Source: Zychaea mexicana (taxonomy: Eukaryota > Mucoromycota > Mucoromycetes > Mucorales > Lichtheimiaceae). Taken from it: DNA of 64,000 nucleotides. The notes below the pieces were generated by a model. The model was not told the origin of the DNA and did not search any database. It saw nothing but the letters and a program-made list of their open reading frames with translations. Shown here piece after piece: positions 10,404-20,958 of this stretch. Location: positions 124,001 through 188,000 of the forward strand of contig NW_026516692.1 of NCBI RefSeq assembly GCF_025766255.1, written 5' to 3'. Position 1 is the stretch's first letter, and each line of letters begins with the position of its first letter. Position numbers and translations under genes: made by a program.

Positions 10404-11795
10404 TGTCGAAAATTGAGATATTTTAAAGTGCCGCTGGATAATAGAATAACCGCTATAAAGGCATTGTCAGCCAATTCAAAAGTAGACGTTTTGATATATT
10501 GATAGCAATGTGTATATTCAATCTTCTGTTCCAATTCTTCTATGAGAGCGATATCTACGTGTCGTAAACTTTTCAACTAGCTTAAGAGCTTCGCTTCCAG
10601 TTTTCATATTATTATATGCTTGGATATAGCGCCAGCAACGGTTGTAGTAACGGCGAATTTCTGCAGGTGGTTCATCAGGTGGAGATACCTGATCCATGAA
10701 ATCCTCGAGCCTTTTTTCAAGAGCTGAAAACGAGTAGTCACACTCCTTTCTCGCAATTCGTTTCCCTGCACCCCAATACCTCTCAATCCAATTAGTCTCA
10801 CAATGATACTTAGGATAGAGGGCAAAGAGATGACCAGCTCTTTCGACAACTTCGTGCAATGCTGTCTTCTGGGAGACAAAGTCAGGTTGACCTTCAAGCA
10901 TGTGGTAGGGACAGCAGGTACGATCTTGACTTGGTGGTTGCTCGCAGTTGGTTTTCCAATGCTTCTTTTTCGCTTCGAATTCTTTCCAACGGCCGAGTCC
11001 ACGTTCTTCCAAGATGGTCTTGATGCCTTTCCTCGTCCAGATACGCTCTTCCTTGAACCCCTTCCTTGTCTTTTTTTGCTTGACTTCCAAGGTGTAAAAG
11101 TTTTGGATAACCTTTTCTCCATTAGGTCTAGTGAATTTACCTGGCAAGATAACGCGCTCATCAATTGAGTTCAGCACTTTATCTTTTAGACCAAAGCGGC
11201 TCACCAATTTAGCGCTTGGTGCATACGCGCTGTGATTGCTTGATTGATCAAGCAAAAATAAAGCCTGGCAGCCAGGGTGGAGCTTCTCGAACAACGGTAT
11301 AGCATCTGCTTTGAGCTGGTTGACTATATCTTTTGACGTCCAGTAGCCTTCACGGTTGGTTCCTGCTTTGAACAGATGGCGAGATTTCCAACCTTTGATC
11401 CTCATAGTTCCGTGGCACGGGCATTGGAACTCGCTGACCATGATAGATCCACCTGGGCCCTTCTTTCGGATAGGGTTTTCATCTTCTTGTAACCACAAGC
11501 TTGTTTTGCAGTCGTTCGAATAAAAGGTAGATTCGTCATGCGTGACCATAACGATTTTCTTCTGACCCTCTGGCAGAACAGGAGACCAGTCGAGGTTATA
11601 TTGATTATACTCTGGTCTATTAGTAGTGTCTGGTTGGATAGTTGGAAGAAAATGGTATAGCCAAATTAATTTTTATTAATTTAATCTATACACGATAGTC
11701 TTGGCATGCATATATTTAAAAATTTTGAAAAGTAAAAATTGAATTATTATTTATATAAAAAAAATAACTCACAAAAAGATTTAATCAATTTCAAA

Positions 11796-12278
11796 ATGGT
11801 TGCTTTAAATACGTTTCTTCCCTTAAACCATATCCAATTAAGCAACAACTTGTGTAAGGAACTAGATTACTTCTTGGCTTCAGAATTTGACCATTTTATT
11901 ATAGAAAATATAATACAAAAAATTAAAAAAAAAATAAATAAAAAAATAAAAGATTTGTTTTCATCTGATTATTTCTTATATTTAAATATTAATAATAGTT
12001 TTTGTACTCACAAATTCAAGCGTGGAAAAAAAGAAGGAGAGTTTTGTGCTAAAAAGATCAAGACAAATTTAAATGGCCAAGATCCTGATTATCGTTGTTG
12101 TAAACATAGTAAAAAACATATTAAAAAACAAAAGAAAAAGCAAGAAATAAATAAAGTTATAGATATAATTAATATACCTATAAAAATAAAAACTGAAAAA
12201 AAGAAAAAAAAAAGAAAACCATTTAAAATTATAGTAGGTAATCCTTTTTCCTTATGTTTTGATAATATTCTTCCATAA
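11796..12278 (+). CDS. small Cys/His protein of AT-rich element, copy I (gene A)
   Basis: The 160-residue basic protein starts MVALNTFLPLNHIQL, the same start as its relative at 40246; an upstream in-frame Met at 11739 is not shared. Conserved features are an N-terminal helical part (LASEFDHFIIENIIQKIKKK) and a cluster NSFCTHKFKRGKKEGEFCAK followed about 15 residues later by YRCCKHSKKHIKK. Spacing of Cys and His suggests one zinc-binding module. The C-terminus is Lys-rich and ends KIIVGNPFSLCFDNILP. It is convergent with the transposase gene, 105 bp to the TAG at 12384. PIF/Harbinger elements usually encode a second DNA-binding protein needed for transposition, and this could be the counterpart, but that is inference. 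No known family was recognised. Confidence 0.75.
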   Translation: MVALNTFLPLNHIQLSNNLCKELDYFLASEFDHFIIENIIQKIKKKINKKIKDLFSSDYFLYLNINNSFCTHKFKRGKKEGEFCAKKIKTNLNGQDPDYRCCKHSKKHIKKQKKKQEINKVIDIINIPIKIKTEKKKKKRKPFKIIVGNPFSLCFDNILP

Positions 12279-12305
12279 ATTACTATATATATGTCTATAT
12301 AATCT

Positions 12306-13802
12306 TTATGCTACATTACTTAGACTATGCTCTTCAATATATGCTTTTAACAATTCTTTTTGATTAAATTTATCAACTGTTAACTAACTATTATCATCTA
12401 TGCCATATCCAACCCATTTAACTTCAAAAATATATCTATTATTTATATATGCATGCCCTACAATGTTTTCAATTTCATATGAATCATTATGCTCTTTATT
12501 TCTTTGTTCCTTTCCCTTTTGATTTTTTCTTTTTCGTTTACATAAGTTATTATTAGTTTCTTCTTCACTATCTATTATCATATCTACTGGCTGATTTATA
12601 TTAAGGGATAAAAATTTTTGTTGAATATCAATCATTTCATTATATTCAGCATTTACCTTTTGTTCATTTGAAAATACTAAATCAAGTTTATTTTTCTTAC
12701 TTGGAAATTCAAAATGCTTTGTATGCCATAATTTATGATGTGGCTGTGCTTCTATGTTATGTTTATCAACAAATCTCCATATATTAGTTATAATACATGC
12801 TACACGGAACTGAATATTGTAATACTTTATATCAGATATTTGTAGTGCTGCACGATTATTATTGAAACGCTCAAATTTAGAACCAATCATAGAAAATTGT
12901 GCTTCAATTACTGAACGGAATGAGCCAAACTTATTATTAAAATGTGTTTCATTAAGTGTAAGTTTTTGTCTAGGTTCTTTTCTTATAGGATGTAGGAAAT
13001 TTCTATCATAAAAACTATAACCAGCATCCATTGCATTCTCTTTAAATTTCTGTATAAATAGATTATAACCACCATCCATACCTAGACAATCTGCTTCACT
13101 AATTTTTTTATATAGCTTCATTTGTAAAAACATAGTACCATCATTACCAATTGCACATTTCTCAGATATAGAAACATGTGTAATAAATTCATTCATATCT
13201 TGTATAACCTGTGTACGTATAGCTGGTCCTTTTAGTTTATATGAATATAATTGTGAATGTGATTCACTTGGTTTATAATATTTAATTTTAGAATCATGTC
13301 CATCAATAAATAACGTAACATTTTTAAAACCATCTGGATTATTTATTAATGATGATAAAATGCGTATACGTGGTGATGAGAACATGTTATCAAGGTCTTG
13401 TTTTACTTTTTTATTTAATTCACTATAGTTAGTAATCCAAAACCGCTTATATAAATCATAAAATGTTGCATATGGCATCACATTATGCATATCCTTTCCT
13501 GATACACCTGATACCATATGATATAACAATACAAGCCCTTTTTCTATCTCACGATAAGGACCTGGATATTCAATATTTCCATATAAAACAGTAAGAAAGT
13601 AATACACAGGTATATATCCAAATCTATTTAATAATACATCTTTAATATCATTAATTGTATTATTTTTCATATCTTTTATAGCTGTTCTATGATTAAATCG
13701 ATGATGAATTTCAGGCCAAGGTTTTTCTAGAAAATTCCATTTATTCTCAATTAATTTTTTAATTTCTATATTAAGTTGTTCAATAGCTGGTGCTGTGTTC
13801 AT
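12306..13802 (-). CDS. DDE_Tnp_4-like transposase fused to a chromodomain, copy I (gene B)
   Basis: From Met at 13802 the protein runs 472 residues to a TAG at 12386-12384 and the frame continues 25 more codons to TAA at 12306. The catalytic part has TLFIDGHDSKIKYY (first Asp), CLGMDGGYNLF (second Asp) and FRSVIEAQFSMIGSKFERF (Glu), the order of the PIF/Harbinger and IS5 DDE_Tnp_4 fold. A C-terminal chromodomain follows (YEIENIVGHAY, IFEVKWVGYGIDDNS), which should bind methylated histone tails and could steer integration. The TAG replaces the Trp of the DNSW motif seen in the copy at 15177. Beyond it LTVDKFNQKELLKAYIEE is conserved with the third copy. Either a truncated chromodomain, decay or readthrough is possible. 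Codon use is extremely AT-rich. Confidence 0.8.
12384..12386 (-). other. TAG at a conserved chromodomain Trp codon
   Basis: In the context GATAATAGTTAGTT, the TAG stands where the copy at 15177 has TGG. The same change occurs in the third copy at 40826-40828. Confidence 0.8.
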
Positions 13803-14679
13803 ATTGTTCGATCTTTTAACTTGAAAAAGCAATCAGGAAAATCTAATAACCCTAGACAGAAATGTCAAATTATTTATAAAATAAATGTTTTTGTTTATTA
13901 TATTTAGAGCACAACCCAATATAAATTTAAAAATTCAATTTTCTTATTTTTAAATAATTTAATTAAATAAGAAATATTTTAAATTTGATCAGTAATAGTT
14001 ATATCGACCATAGAAAATTTATTCGGTAGAGTATAGATAATAAACACAAATTGGCTAGACAACTAATAATAGGACGCCACAGGTTGGTACTCGACCAGAA
14101 CGTTATCCTCGTCGTACGTCTCCATGAAGCGGCTGTAGTCTACCATTTGGGCGGCCCACTCTTGTCTGTATTTTACGACATCTTCACGTTCATGGCCGTC
14201 GTAGTAGATGTTTTTTTGGTTGGGCCGATACTTGTAGCCCCATTCGATCAAATAATTGCGAAGTACAGAAGCTGAGATGTGTCCAGGAAGACCAAGGGCG
14301 TCCATGATGGCAATTTCGCTGACGAACTTTAGCATTTCTGGAATGCTTCGCTTCTCTGGCTTGGTGTTTGTCAACCACTGTTGCACTGCTGCTTTGACAT
14401 CTTCATCGCTTAAAAGGGAAAGGCGTTTGATGTGTTTGCCTTGCTGGTGTACAGAGATTTTACCATATCGTATATATTCCTTGGCATAGGTCTTGATCAC
14501 TTCAGGGCGGTAAAACCTAGATGGTGTTATCCACGCGATTTCAGCTGCTGCCTTGGAAGCTTCCATTACTCCTTTGCCCTTGAGCAGCTCGCGAAAATAC
14601 GCATGAGCGCCGATGTGTTTTCGTAGCTCGTAGTCGCTCATGTTTCGCTCCTTGTCATTTTTCGAGTTCATTTGAGGCT

Positions 14680-16862
14680 AGACAATGATGAATAAACAAA
14701 ATTTTATATTTACTTCTATTATATTACATTTAGAAATTGTTTTCTAAAACAAATATTTTATTAAAATTCAGATATAAAATAGTATTATTTTTACTTTTAA
14801 TACTATTTACTATACAATACTACTATCATTCTTTACAAAAATTATTACCATAGTAATTAATTAAAATATGATATCTTCAAAAATTAGCTAAAAAGGTAAT
14901 TATTATGTTAGTGATAAATGATTTTTTTTTTCGTTAGCAACAAGATTTTCTATTAAGTGACTGCTATTTTTCCTCGAAAAAATAAAATTATATAAAATAT
15001 ATAATTTGCTATGGCAAATTAGAAAATGAATCTAATTTTATTTTTTTTGAAAATAAATAGATATATTATTTCCTTATTAATTTCCTATTTTAATTAGTTG
15101 CTATGATACATATTTTTAATTTAAAAATTGAATTTTCATATATAATTAAAAGATTATTAAGATAGATGCTATAAATATGGAATCAGATATTGAAATCATG
15201 GATGAATATAGTAATAAGAATAATGAAGATATTATTGAATATAGAAAAAAGTTAAAAAATGAAATCAATAATTTAATATTAAATAAGTGGTCTTTTTTAA
15301 GTCAAGATTGGAAAAAAGTTGAAAATAAATTTAAGCATCGAACAGAATTAAAAAATATTAAAAATATAAGAGAAATTAAAGATGAATTATTAGATAAATT
15401 AGGTTATATTCCTATATTCTTTTTTATTACTGTTTTATTGCACATAAGGAATATCCAGGACCTTATTTAGAAGTTGAAAAAGCATTATTATTAATATATC
15501 AATTAGTAGATGGTTTTATATCTAAAAATATAAAAAAATATATCCCATCATCTAGTTTTTATAATTTATATAAAGAGTTTTGGATTATTAATTATGAAAA
15601 TTTAAATAAATATGTTGATTATTGTTTATTAGAAATGTTTAGTAATATAAAGATAAGAGTATTATCAGCTCAAATTAAAAATCCTCAAAATTTTAAACAT
15701 ATAACTTTAGCTTTAGATGGGCATGATACAGCAATTCAATATGATAAACCGAATATTTCACATAAAAAAAAATGGTCATATAAATTAAAAACTAGTGGAA
15801 TAAGAACACAAGTATTAGTAGATATAAATGAGAATATAATTAATGTTTCTAATAGTCAATTATGTGGTATTTGTAGTGATGGTGGTATGTTTTTAAATAT
15901 GAAATTGTATAGAAAAATTAAAGAACAAGATTGTATTGCATTAGATGGTGGTTATACACTATTTATTAAACAATTTGAAGATTTTTGTAAAAGTAAAAAT
16001 ATTAATTTAAATGACAGAAATTTTTTTTATCCAATTCGTAAAGAAGCAGGAATAGCTTTAAACAATCAAGAAGAACATTATAACAAAGTATTTGGTAGTT
16101 TTGTATCTATAGTTGAAAATCAATTTAAAGACTTATATAATAAATTTAAAAGATTCTCTAATAATAATTCTATATTAAAGACAGATGATATAAAATATAT
16201 AAACTTACAATTAAAAGTTGTACTTTTATTAAAAAATATTCAAAATTTTGCTGATAAATTTAATATTATAGTACAAGAACATCATAAGTTATGGATAAAT
16301 GATAATTTTGATTTTCCTAATGAAATGAGATTAATAGATATTGTTTATACTAATCAAATGGAGCAAATGAATAAAATTAAAGATTTAAAGAAAATACAAT
16401 TAGAACTACTAAATTTAAATATAAATAATGATGAATTAGAAAATAATAATATTGATATGATAGTTGATAATGAAAATGAAACTGTAAATGATAATAATAA
16501 TAATGATGATACAGATGTTGACTTTCCTCAATATCAAAATGTATCTAAAAAAAGAAAAAAACGATCGAAAAATAAAAATAAATGTATGAATATATATGAA
16601 TATAGAAATGTAAACAAAGATGAAAATATATTTGAGGTAGAAAAGATAGTAAATCATAAAATAGAGAATAAAAAATATATATTTCATGTTAAATGGAAAG
16701 GATACGATTATAGAGATAATAGTTGGGTCAATGAAAATGATTTTAAACAAAAGGAAATAATTATTGAATACTTTAATAGAAGAAATATATTATATAGTTA
16801 ATTATTAAAAAAATATAATTATAATGATTTTATATTATAAAATAAGGTATTAATTATTAATA
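14680..16862 (+). mobile_element. AT-rich chromodomain transposon, copy II
   Basis: A second AT-rich block interrupts the same host DDE gene between its N-terminal and middle parts. It holds one transposase gene (15177-16801) and no gene A. About 490 bp of AT-rich sequence before the gene (14690-15176) show no coding potential. I could not define terminal repeats or a target duplication, so both ends are approximate. Confidence 0.55.
15177..16801 (+). pseudogene. DDE_Tnp_4-like transposase with complete chromodomain, copy II
   Basis: Colinear with copy I: an N-terminal helical part (KWSFLSQDWKKVENKFKHRT), then LALDGHDTAIQYDK (first Asp), CIALDGGYTLF (second Asp), GSFVSIVENQFKDLYNKF (Glu), a basic linker (KKRKKRSKNKNK) and a full chromodomain (FEVEKIVNHK, FHVKWKGYDYRDNSW). 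This copy keeps the Trp that is TAG in copies I and III. A single frameshift near 15437 separates the first 87 residues from the rest: the second frame reads KEYPGPYLEVEKALLLIYQ where the family expects it. Otherwise it is open. The element lacks gene A nearby. Composition is about four-fifths A+T. Confidence 0.8.
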
Positions 16863-18122
16863 TAAAAATTAAATTATGATTACTGATTGTTCATCAATTG
16901 GGGTCAGTTTCAAGAATGCTTCTTCGATAGTCAGCACTGGCACAAAGTCCTCCGAAACAACCTCTACTTCATCAGCGCTATGAAAGAAGGAAGTAATCTC
17001 GTGGTTCCCTTTCTTCTTTTCCGATGCTTTCTGTAGCTGGTAGTATTTTGTGGTTCTGCCATGTCCCCAATATTTGCCACGGGAATTGGAATCTGCTTTA
17101 TTATCCCACATAATAGGAAACTTTTGGCTTGTTGTGGTCGCTGTCGTCGTTGTCGTTGTGGTTTCTGTTGCCTCTTCGAATGCAGTGAGAATCTCGAAGT
17201 CGTTTGGTTCTTGTTCGGTCGCGTCAGATGAAGTCCGGATCTCGGCAATCGGCGATTCTTCTAGTCTTGCGACTTTTTGAAATCGTCCGTTTTTTGAGCT
17301 TTGAAGCTGTTCTAAGGCGCGTTTTTGTTTATTGGATCTGGGAGCCATTTTCGGATTCTGTGATGATAGAGCTTTGATAATAATAAGAGACAAGATTAAA
17401 TATCTTTGAGATGATGTTTTAATCCCAAAAGATAAAGCTTTTTTATCTTCTAGCTATTAAGACGGCGATATCAATTCATCCGACTAGTGGATAAACTATG
17501 TGATAGAGGAAGGATCAAGGACGTATCAGAACTTCTCTTGAAGTCGCTATGTTAATCGGGCACATCTTTGAAACTGGCATTAGCTGATGTAATAGCCGAG
17601 GTACCTGTTGATAGGCTCATTGTCCTGTTCACGTAAGGTCAATCATCCGAGTGAGAGGTTTTACTCAATAGTGTTTAGCCGAGATGCTGTAGTATTCATA
17701 TATGTGTGCTATAATGTTTAACCGAATATCTTATTGTTGATATTTTAAGCAGTGTATTAATGTGGTTCGTCACAGGCGTGCTTTTGGAAAAAATGGGTAA
17801 GAAGAGTAGTAACGCACTCATATTACTGGTTAAGCCAGCTATTTGTGTGTAACCTTGGGTCATCTATGGTTACACACTGCCAAAAACATTTCTTCCCCTT
17901 GCCCAGCCGACTGTCGAAATCCTCCACCTACTTAGTAGCTTTTCATATTCTGACAAAACTTCAAAGGCTATCAGAGCAATGAGAAATGCTTTTCTCAAAA
18001 AACAAAAACGTACAATGTGTTAAGAATACCTTTATAAACATGTTCTACGTCGCAAAATATCGATAACTTCATTTCAGACAGCCCTGATAGGATTCCTTTT
18101 TTTCATGTCGGTGATCGAATTT

Positions 18123-18149
18123 ATTCATGGTTTAAGATAGTATGCACCA
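18123..18149 (-). repeat. right terminal inverted repeat of the 7.8-kb DDE element
   Basis: Inverted partner of 10377-10403, followed by TA at 18150-18151. Confidence 0.85.
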
Positions 18150-18151
18150 TA

Positions 18152-18283
18152 TTTTCCAATGGATAATGGTTTCTCGCATTTTTTACAAATAAAAGGTTTT
18201 ATAAGTCCTTGCTTTTGTAAATAGATTATAGCTTGTTCATCGTCGTAAAGTGTTCGAAATAGTGTTTCATTTGATTTAAACAT
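18152..18283 (-). pseudogene. Merlin transposase, N-terminal part
   Basis: Forty-four codons from Met at 18283: MFKSNETLFRTLYDDEQAII, then LQKQGLIKPFICKKCEKPLS. The CKKC pair starts the N-terminal zinc ribbon of IS1595/Merlin transposases. The frame enters the inverted repeat of the 7.8-kb DDE element and stops. Joined to 10374 across one TA it continues in frame, so this is the 5' end of the gene at 9510-10374. Confidence 0.75.
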
Positions 18284-18387
18284 TTTGATAAAGAAAAAGA
18301 AAAATAGTGTTTTATGAAAAATCAAAAAAAAAAAATTTATGTAACTTACCAAAGAACGCTTGTAACCACAATTTTTTAGTTTAGGTT

Positions 18388-19601
18388 GCAGGCAAAAAAA
18401 ATAATAATAAAAAGTCAGTCGTGATCTGAGTTCATTTGAACAAGTTGCATTTGTGCACTTGGTGGTGCGATTTGGGAAAAAAAAAAGGGGGGGGGCCAAC
18501 TTGGTTTACTTCTTTCACATCACTTTTTTTTCACCTTCTTATTCTTACGACATGGAAGACATGGATCAGTTGCTCACATTTGTTCTCCCAGACAGCTTAT
18601 GCCCCGGTAATGATCAGCTCAGCAAGGCTATTCTCAAAGACCAAATGACGATCGACCTTATCACGAAGAGCCTCTTGGACACTCCTGCCAACACCTATAC
18701 CACGGACGACACAGAATGGCCTGATCGAACACGGTGCGACGTACTTTATGTACCAAAACTCGCGGTTCAGTCGTCGCTGCCACCGGTATTGATCGAAGTC
18801 CAGCAAATCGTCAACAATGATTTTTTGCGACGTGCTTTTCGATATGCTATGAACATCATTGACAAGTATGATATGCGACCTGTGCTTCTGATCTTCTGTG
18901 TCCAAGGCATTCAACCTGCCTCCCTTCGTGAAAAGTTAATCAAGCATCCAGCAAAACCTTGGTCTTTGAAATACCCTGATCACCAGCTCTGGACGAAAGA
19001 CTGCCTGTAGATGGCCCCTTCCAACTTATCCTATTACGATCAAGGTTTGCCCGACCCTGTCGTCTCCATCGCTAGCTTCTTCTCCGCCAAGCAGCCAGCT
19101 CTTGCCAATCATGAGCACAGCGACGATAACACAGTGCAGAAGATGTACGCCCTTGCCAAGTCATTTTCCACGCGTCATGGAGAGTACCAGCAGAACTTTT
19201 ATACCACTATGGAGTCCTTTTGCACGACTAGCGAAAAGCTCTGGGAGAGTACGCCTCCCCCTTTGCCACCGAAGCTTCGGATCACTGACAAGGCCAAAAC
19301 CAAGACTGATGACACTGAGGAGGATGAACTTGCCTTCGCTATTTCTTACCAGCAGTCATACCAGAAAACACACGGGTCCAAGAAGAGCTGGCAGGCATGC
19401 CTCGAAGCTATGGCAACTATGAAAGCCTTCGTGTCCAAGCTGTCAAGTACAAAAATAAAACGTAATGTGTGCATGTACCGGTACGAGTTGGTACGGATTG
19501 GTACGAGTTGGTACGGGTTGGTACGAGTTGGTACGAGCTGGTACGAGTTGGTACGAGTTGGTACCGGTTGGTACGAGTTGGTACGAGTTGGTACGAGTAC
19601 T
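18388..19601 (+). repeat. large inverted repeat, left arm
   Basis: About 1.2 kb that returns inverted at 19868-20958. Most of the length is nearly identical, and the encoded proteins match over the 185 residues before the TAG. Differences include a 25-bp insert near 18404, a 48-bp in-frame insert near 19397 and a different number of 10-bp repeats. The loop between the arms (19602-19867) has no gene. Confidence 0.92.
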
Positions 19602-19625
19602 GAGACAATTATAACCCATACCTGA
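18552..19625 (+). pseudogene. PD-(D/E)XK-like nuclease family gene, left copy
   Basis: From Met at 18552 (MEDMDQLLTFVLPDSLC), one frame runs through a TAG at 19008-19010 and continues to 19625. The core reads RTRCDVLYVPKL, then LPPVLIEVQQIVNNDFLRRA and KYDMRPVLLIFCVQG. An Asp followed about 20 residues later by EVQ and a conserved Arg/Tyr helix is the pattern of PD-(D/E)XK nucleases of the Rpn/transposase-associated type, which are multicopy in Mucoromycota. Beyond the TAG, DPVVSIASFFSAKQP and DDNTVQKMYALAKSF look like the normal C-terminal half, so the TAG probably broke one protein of about 330 residues. The C-terminus runs into the 10-bp minisatellite. The nuclease assignment rests on motif pattern only. 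Confidence 0.6.
19483..19601 (+). repeat. 10-bp minisatellite, left array
   Basis: About twelve tandem copies of GGTACGAGTT with scattered substitutions, at the inner end of the left arm. Confidence 0.92.
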
Positions 19626-19866
19626 TTCTATCACTTGCTTGACATAGCTGTGATGCAGCAAATCTAAAACTCTATGCACTCTATGTGTTTTGTCGTCTCA
19701 CTGATAGCTCCTGTTTGGTTGGGGGGGGGCAATGTGAACTTCTAGACCATGAAGGTGACGACCCAGGTCTAGAGATTCAACCACATCTTTTCTTCTTCCC
19801 TCCAACAATAAACTTTTATTGTGTCTTGTTAACTGTTGTCCCTTTACACTAAGCTACATCAGTTTC

Positions 19867-20817
19867 TTACTCGTACCAACTCGTACCAACCCGTACCAAC
19901 CCGAACCAACTCGTACCAACTCGTACCAACTCGTACCGGTACATGCACACATTACGTTTTATTTTTGTACTTGCCTGCCAGCTCTTCTTGGACCCGTGTG
20001 TTTTCTGGTATGACTGCTGGTATGAAATAGCGAAGGCAAGTTCACCCTCCTCAGTGTCATCAGTCTTGGTTTTGGCCTTGTCAGTGATCCGAAGCTTCGG
20101 TGGCAAAGGGGGAGGCATACTCTCCCAGAGCTTTTCGCTAGTCGTGCAAAAGGACTCCATAGTGGTATAAAAGTTCTGCTGGTACTCTCCATGACGCGTG
20201 GAAAATGACTTGGCAAGGGCGTACATCTTCTGCACTGTGTTATCGTCGCTGTGCTCATGATTGGCAAGAGCTGGCTGCTTGGCGGAGAAGAAGCTAGCGA
20301 TGGAGACGACAGGGTCGGGCAAACCTTGATCGTAATAGGATAAGTTGGAAGGGGCCATCTACAGGCAGTCTTTCGTCCAGAGCTGGTGATCAGGGTATTT
20401 CAAAGACCAAGGTTTTGCCGGATGCTTGATTAACTTTTCACGAAGGGAGGCAGGTTGAATGCCTTGGACACAGAAGATCAGAAGCACAGGTCGCATATCA
20501 TACTTGTCAATGATGTTCATAGCATATCGAAAAGCACGTCGCAAAAAATCATTGTTGACGATTTGCTGGACTTCGATCAATACCGGTGGCAGCGACGACT
20601 GAACCGCGAGTTTTGGTACATAAAGTACGTCGCACCGTGTTCGATCAGGCCATTCTGTGTCGTCCGTGGTATAGGTGTTGGCAGGAGTGTCCAAGAGGCT
20701 CTTCGTGATAAGGTCGATCGTCATTTGGTCTTTGAGAATAGCCTTGCTGAGCTGATCATTACCGGGGCATAAGCTGTCTGGGAGAACAAATGTGAGCAAC
20801 TGATCCATGTCTTCCAT
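19867..20817 (-). pseudogene. PD-(D/E)XK-like nuclease family gene, right copy
   Basis: Inverted duplicate of the gene at 18552. The first 152 residues from MEDMDQLL are identical to the left copy, including the in-frame TAG (20361-20359) after TKDCL. The second half differs by T to M in ESMPPPLPPK, by D to G in EEGELAF, and by a 16-codon deletion just before STKIKRN. Since both arms share the TAG, the stop predates the duplication or was homogenised by gene conversion. Function as for the left copy. Confidence 0.6.
19868..19940 (-). repeat. 10-bp minisatellite, right array
   Basis: About seven copies of the same GGTACGAGTT unit, inverted relative to 19483-19601. Confidence 0.9.
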
Positions 20818-20958
20818 GTCGTAAGAATAAGAAGGTGAAAAAAAAGTGATGTGAAAGAAGTAAACCAAGTTGGCCCCCCCCCTTTTTTTTTTCCCAAATC
20901 GCACCACCAAGTGCACAAATGCAACTTGTTCAAATGAACTCTATTTTTTTTGCCTGCT
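19868..20958 (-). repeat. large inverted repeat, right arm
   Basis: Inverted partner of 18388-19601, ending against the third Tc1 copy. The inner end carries the minisatellite; the outer end is marked by GCAGGCAAAAAAAATA (inverted at 20943-20958). Confidence 0.92.

Larger units (their letters stand above)
11660..14055. mobile_element. AT-rich chromodomain transposon, copy I
   Basis: A very AT-rich block sits inside the host DDE gene. Its ends are inverted (GCCAAATTAATTTTTATTAA at 11660; reverse of the right end begins GCCAATTTGTGTTTATTATC) and both are flanked by TA. It holds two convergent genes: a small Cys/His protein (11796-12278) and a chromodomain transposase (13802-12306). The exact boundaries are uncertain because deleting the block does not restore the host frame. 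Confidence 0.6.
10518..17348 (-). pseudogene. fungal DDE-superfamily transposase in three separated parts
   Basis: Part 1 (17348-16869) is an N-terminal basic region (MAPRSNKQKRALEQLQ) with KYWGHGRTTKYYQLQKASEK. Part 2 (14671-14063) contains NMSDYELRKHIGAHAYFREL and ends GHEREDVVKYRQEWAAQM. Part 3 (11660-10518) holds the catalytic domain: VTHDESTFYSND (first Asp), KKGPGGSIMVSEFQCPCHG, ALFLLDQSSNHSAYAP (second Asp) and NWIERYWGAGKR (Glu), with an insert of roughly 160 residues between the last two. This order matches a DDE endonuclease family common in basidiomycetes and Mucoromycota. The gaps are filled by AT-rich insertions (11660-14055, and about 14690-16860), so the protein cannot be made as one piece. 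Catalytic residues themselves are intact. Confidence 0.8.
10377..18149 (-). mobile_element. 7.8-kb fungal DDE transposon inserted in the Merlin gene
   Basis: Terminal inverted repeats of 27 bp with one mismatch (TGGTGCATACTGTCTTAAAC... at 10377-10403, inverted at 18123-18149) are flanked by TA on both sides (10375-10376 and 18150-18151). Deleting the element and one TA joins the two halves of the Merlin gene in frame (PLSIGKYYQRYRFYC across the junction). The element carries one large DDE transposase gene on the minus strand, itself broken by two AT-rich insertions. The TA target and DDE domain place it in the wider IS630/Tc1 group. About 770 bp between the start codon (17348) and the right terminus hold no gene. 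Confidence 0.85.

Noticed and set aside
16436..16750. Hydrophobic Ile/Phe-rich minus-strand frame over copy II
   Set aside because: It is the complement of an Asn/Lys-rich AT-rich gene, which always produces Ile/Phe/Tyr-rich shadows.
19483..19940. CRISPR-like array
   Set aside because: The 10-bp units are contiguous without unique spacers and lie in a eukaryotic genome; they are minisatellites.
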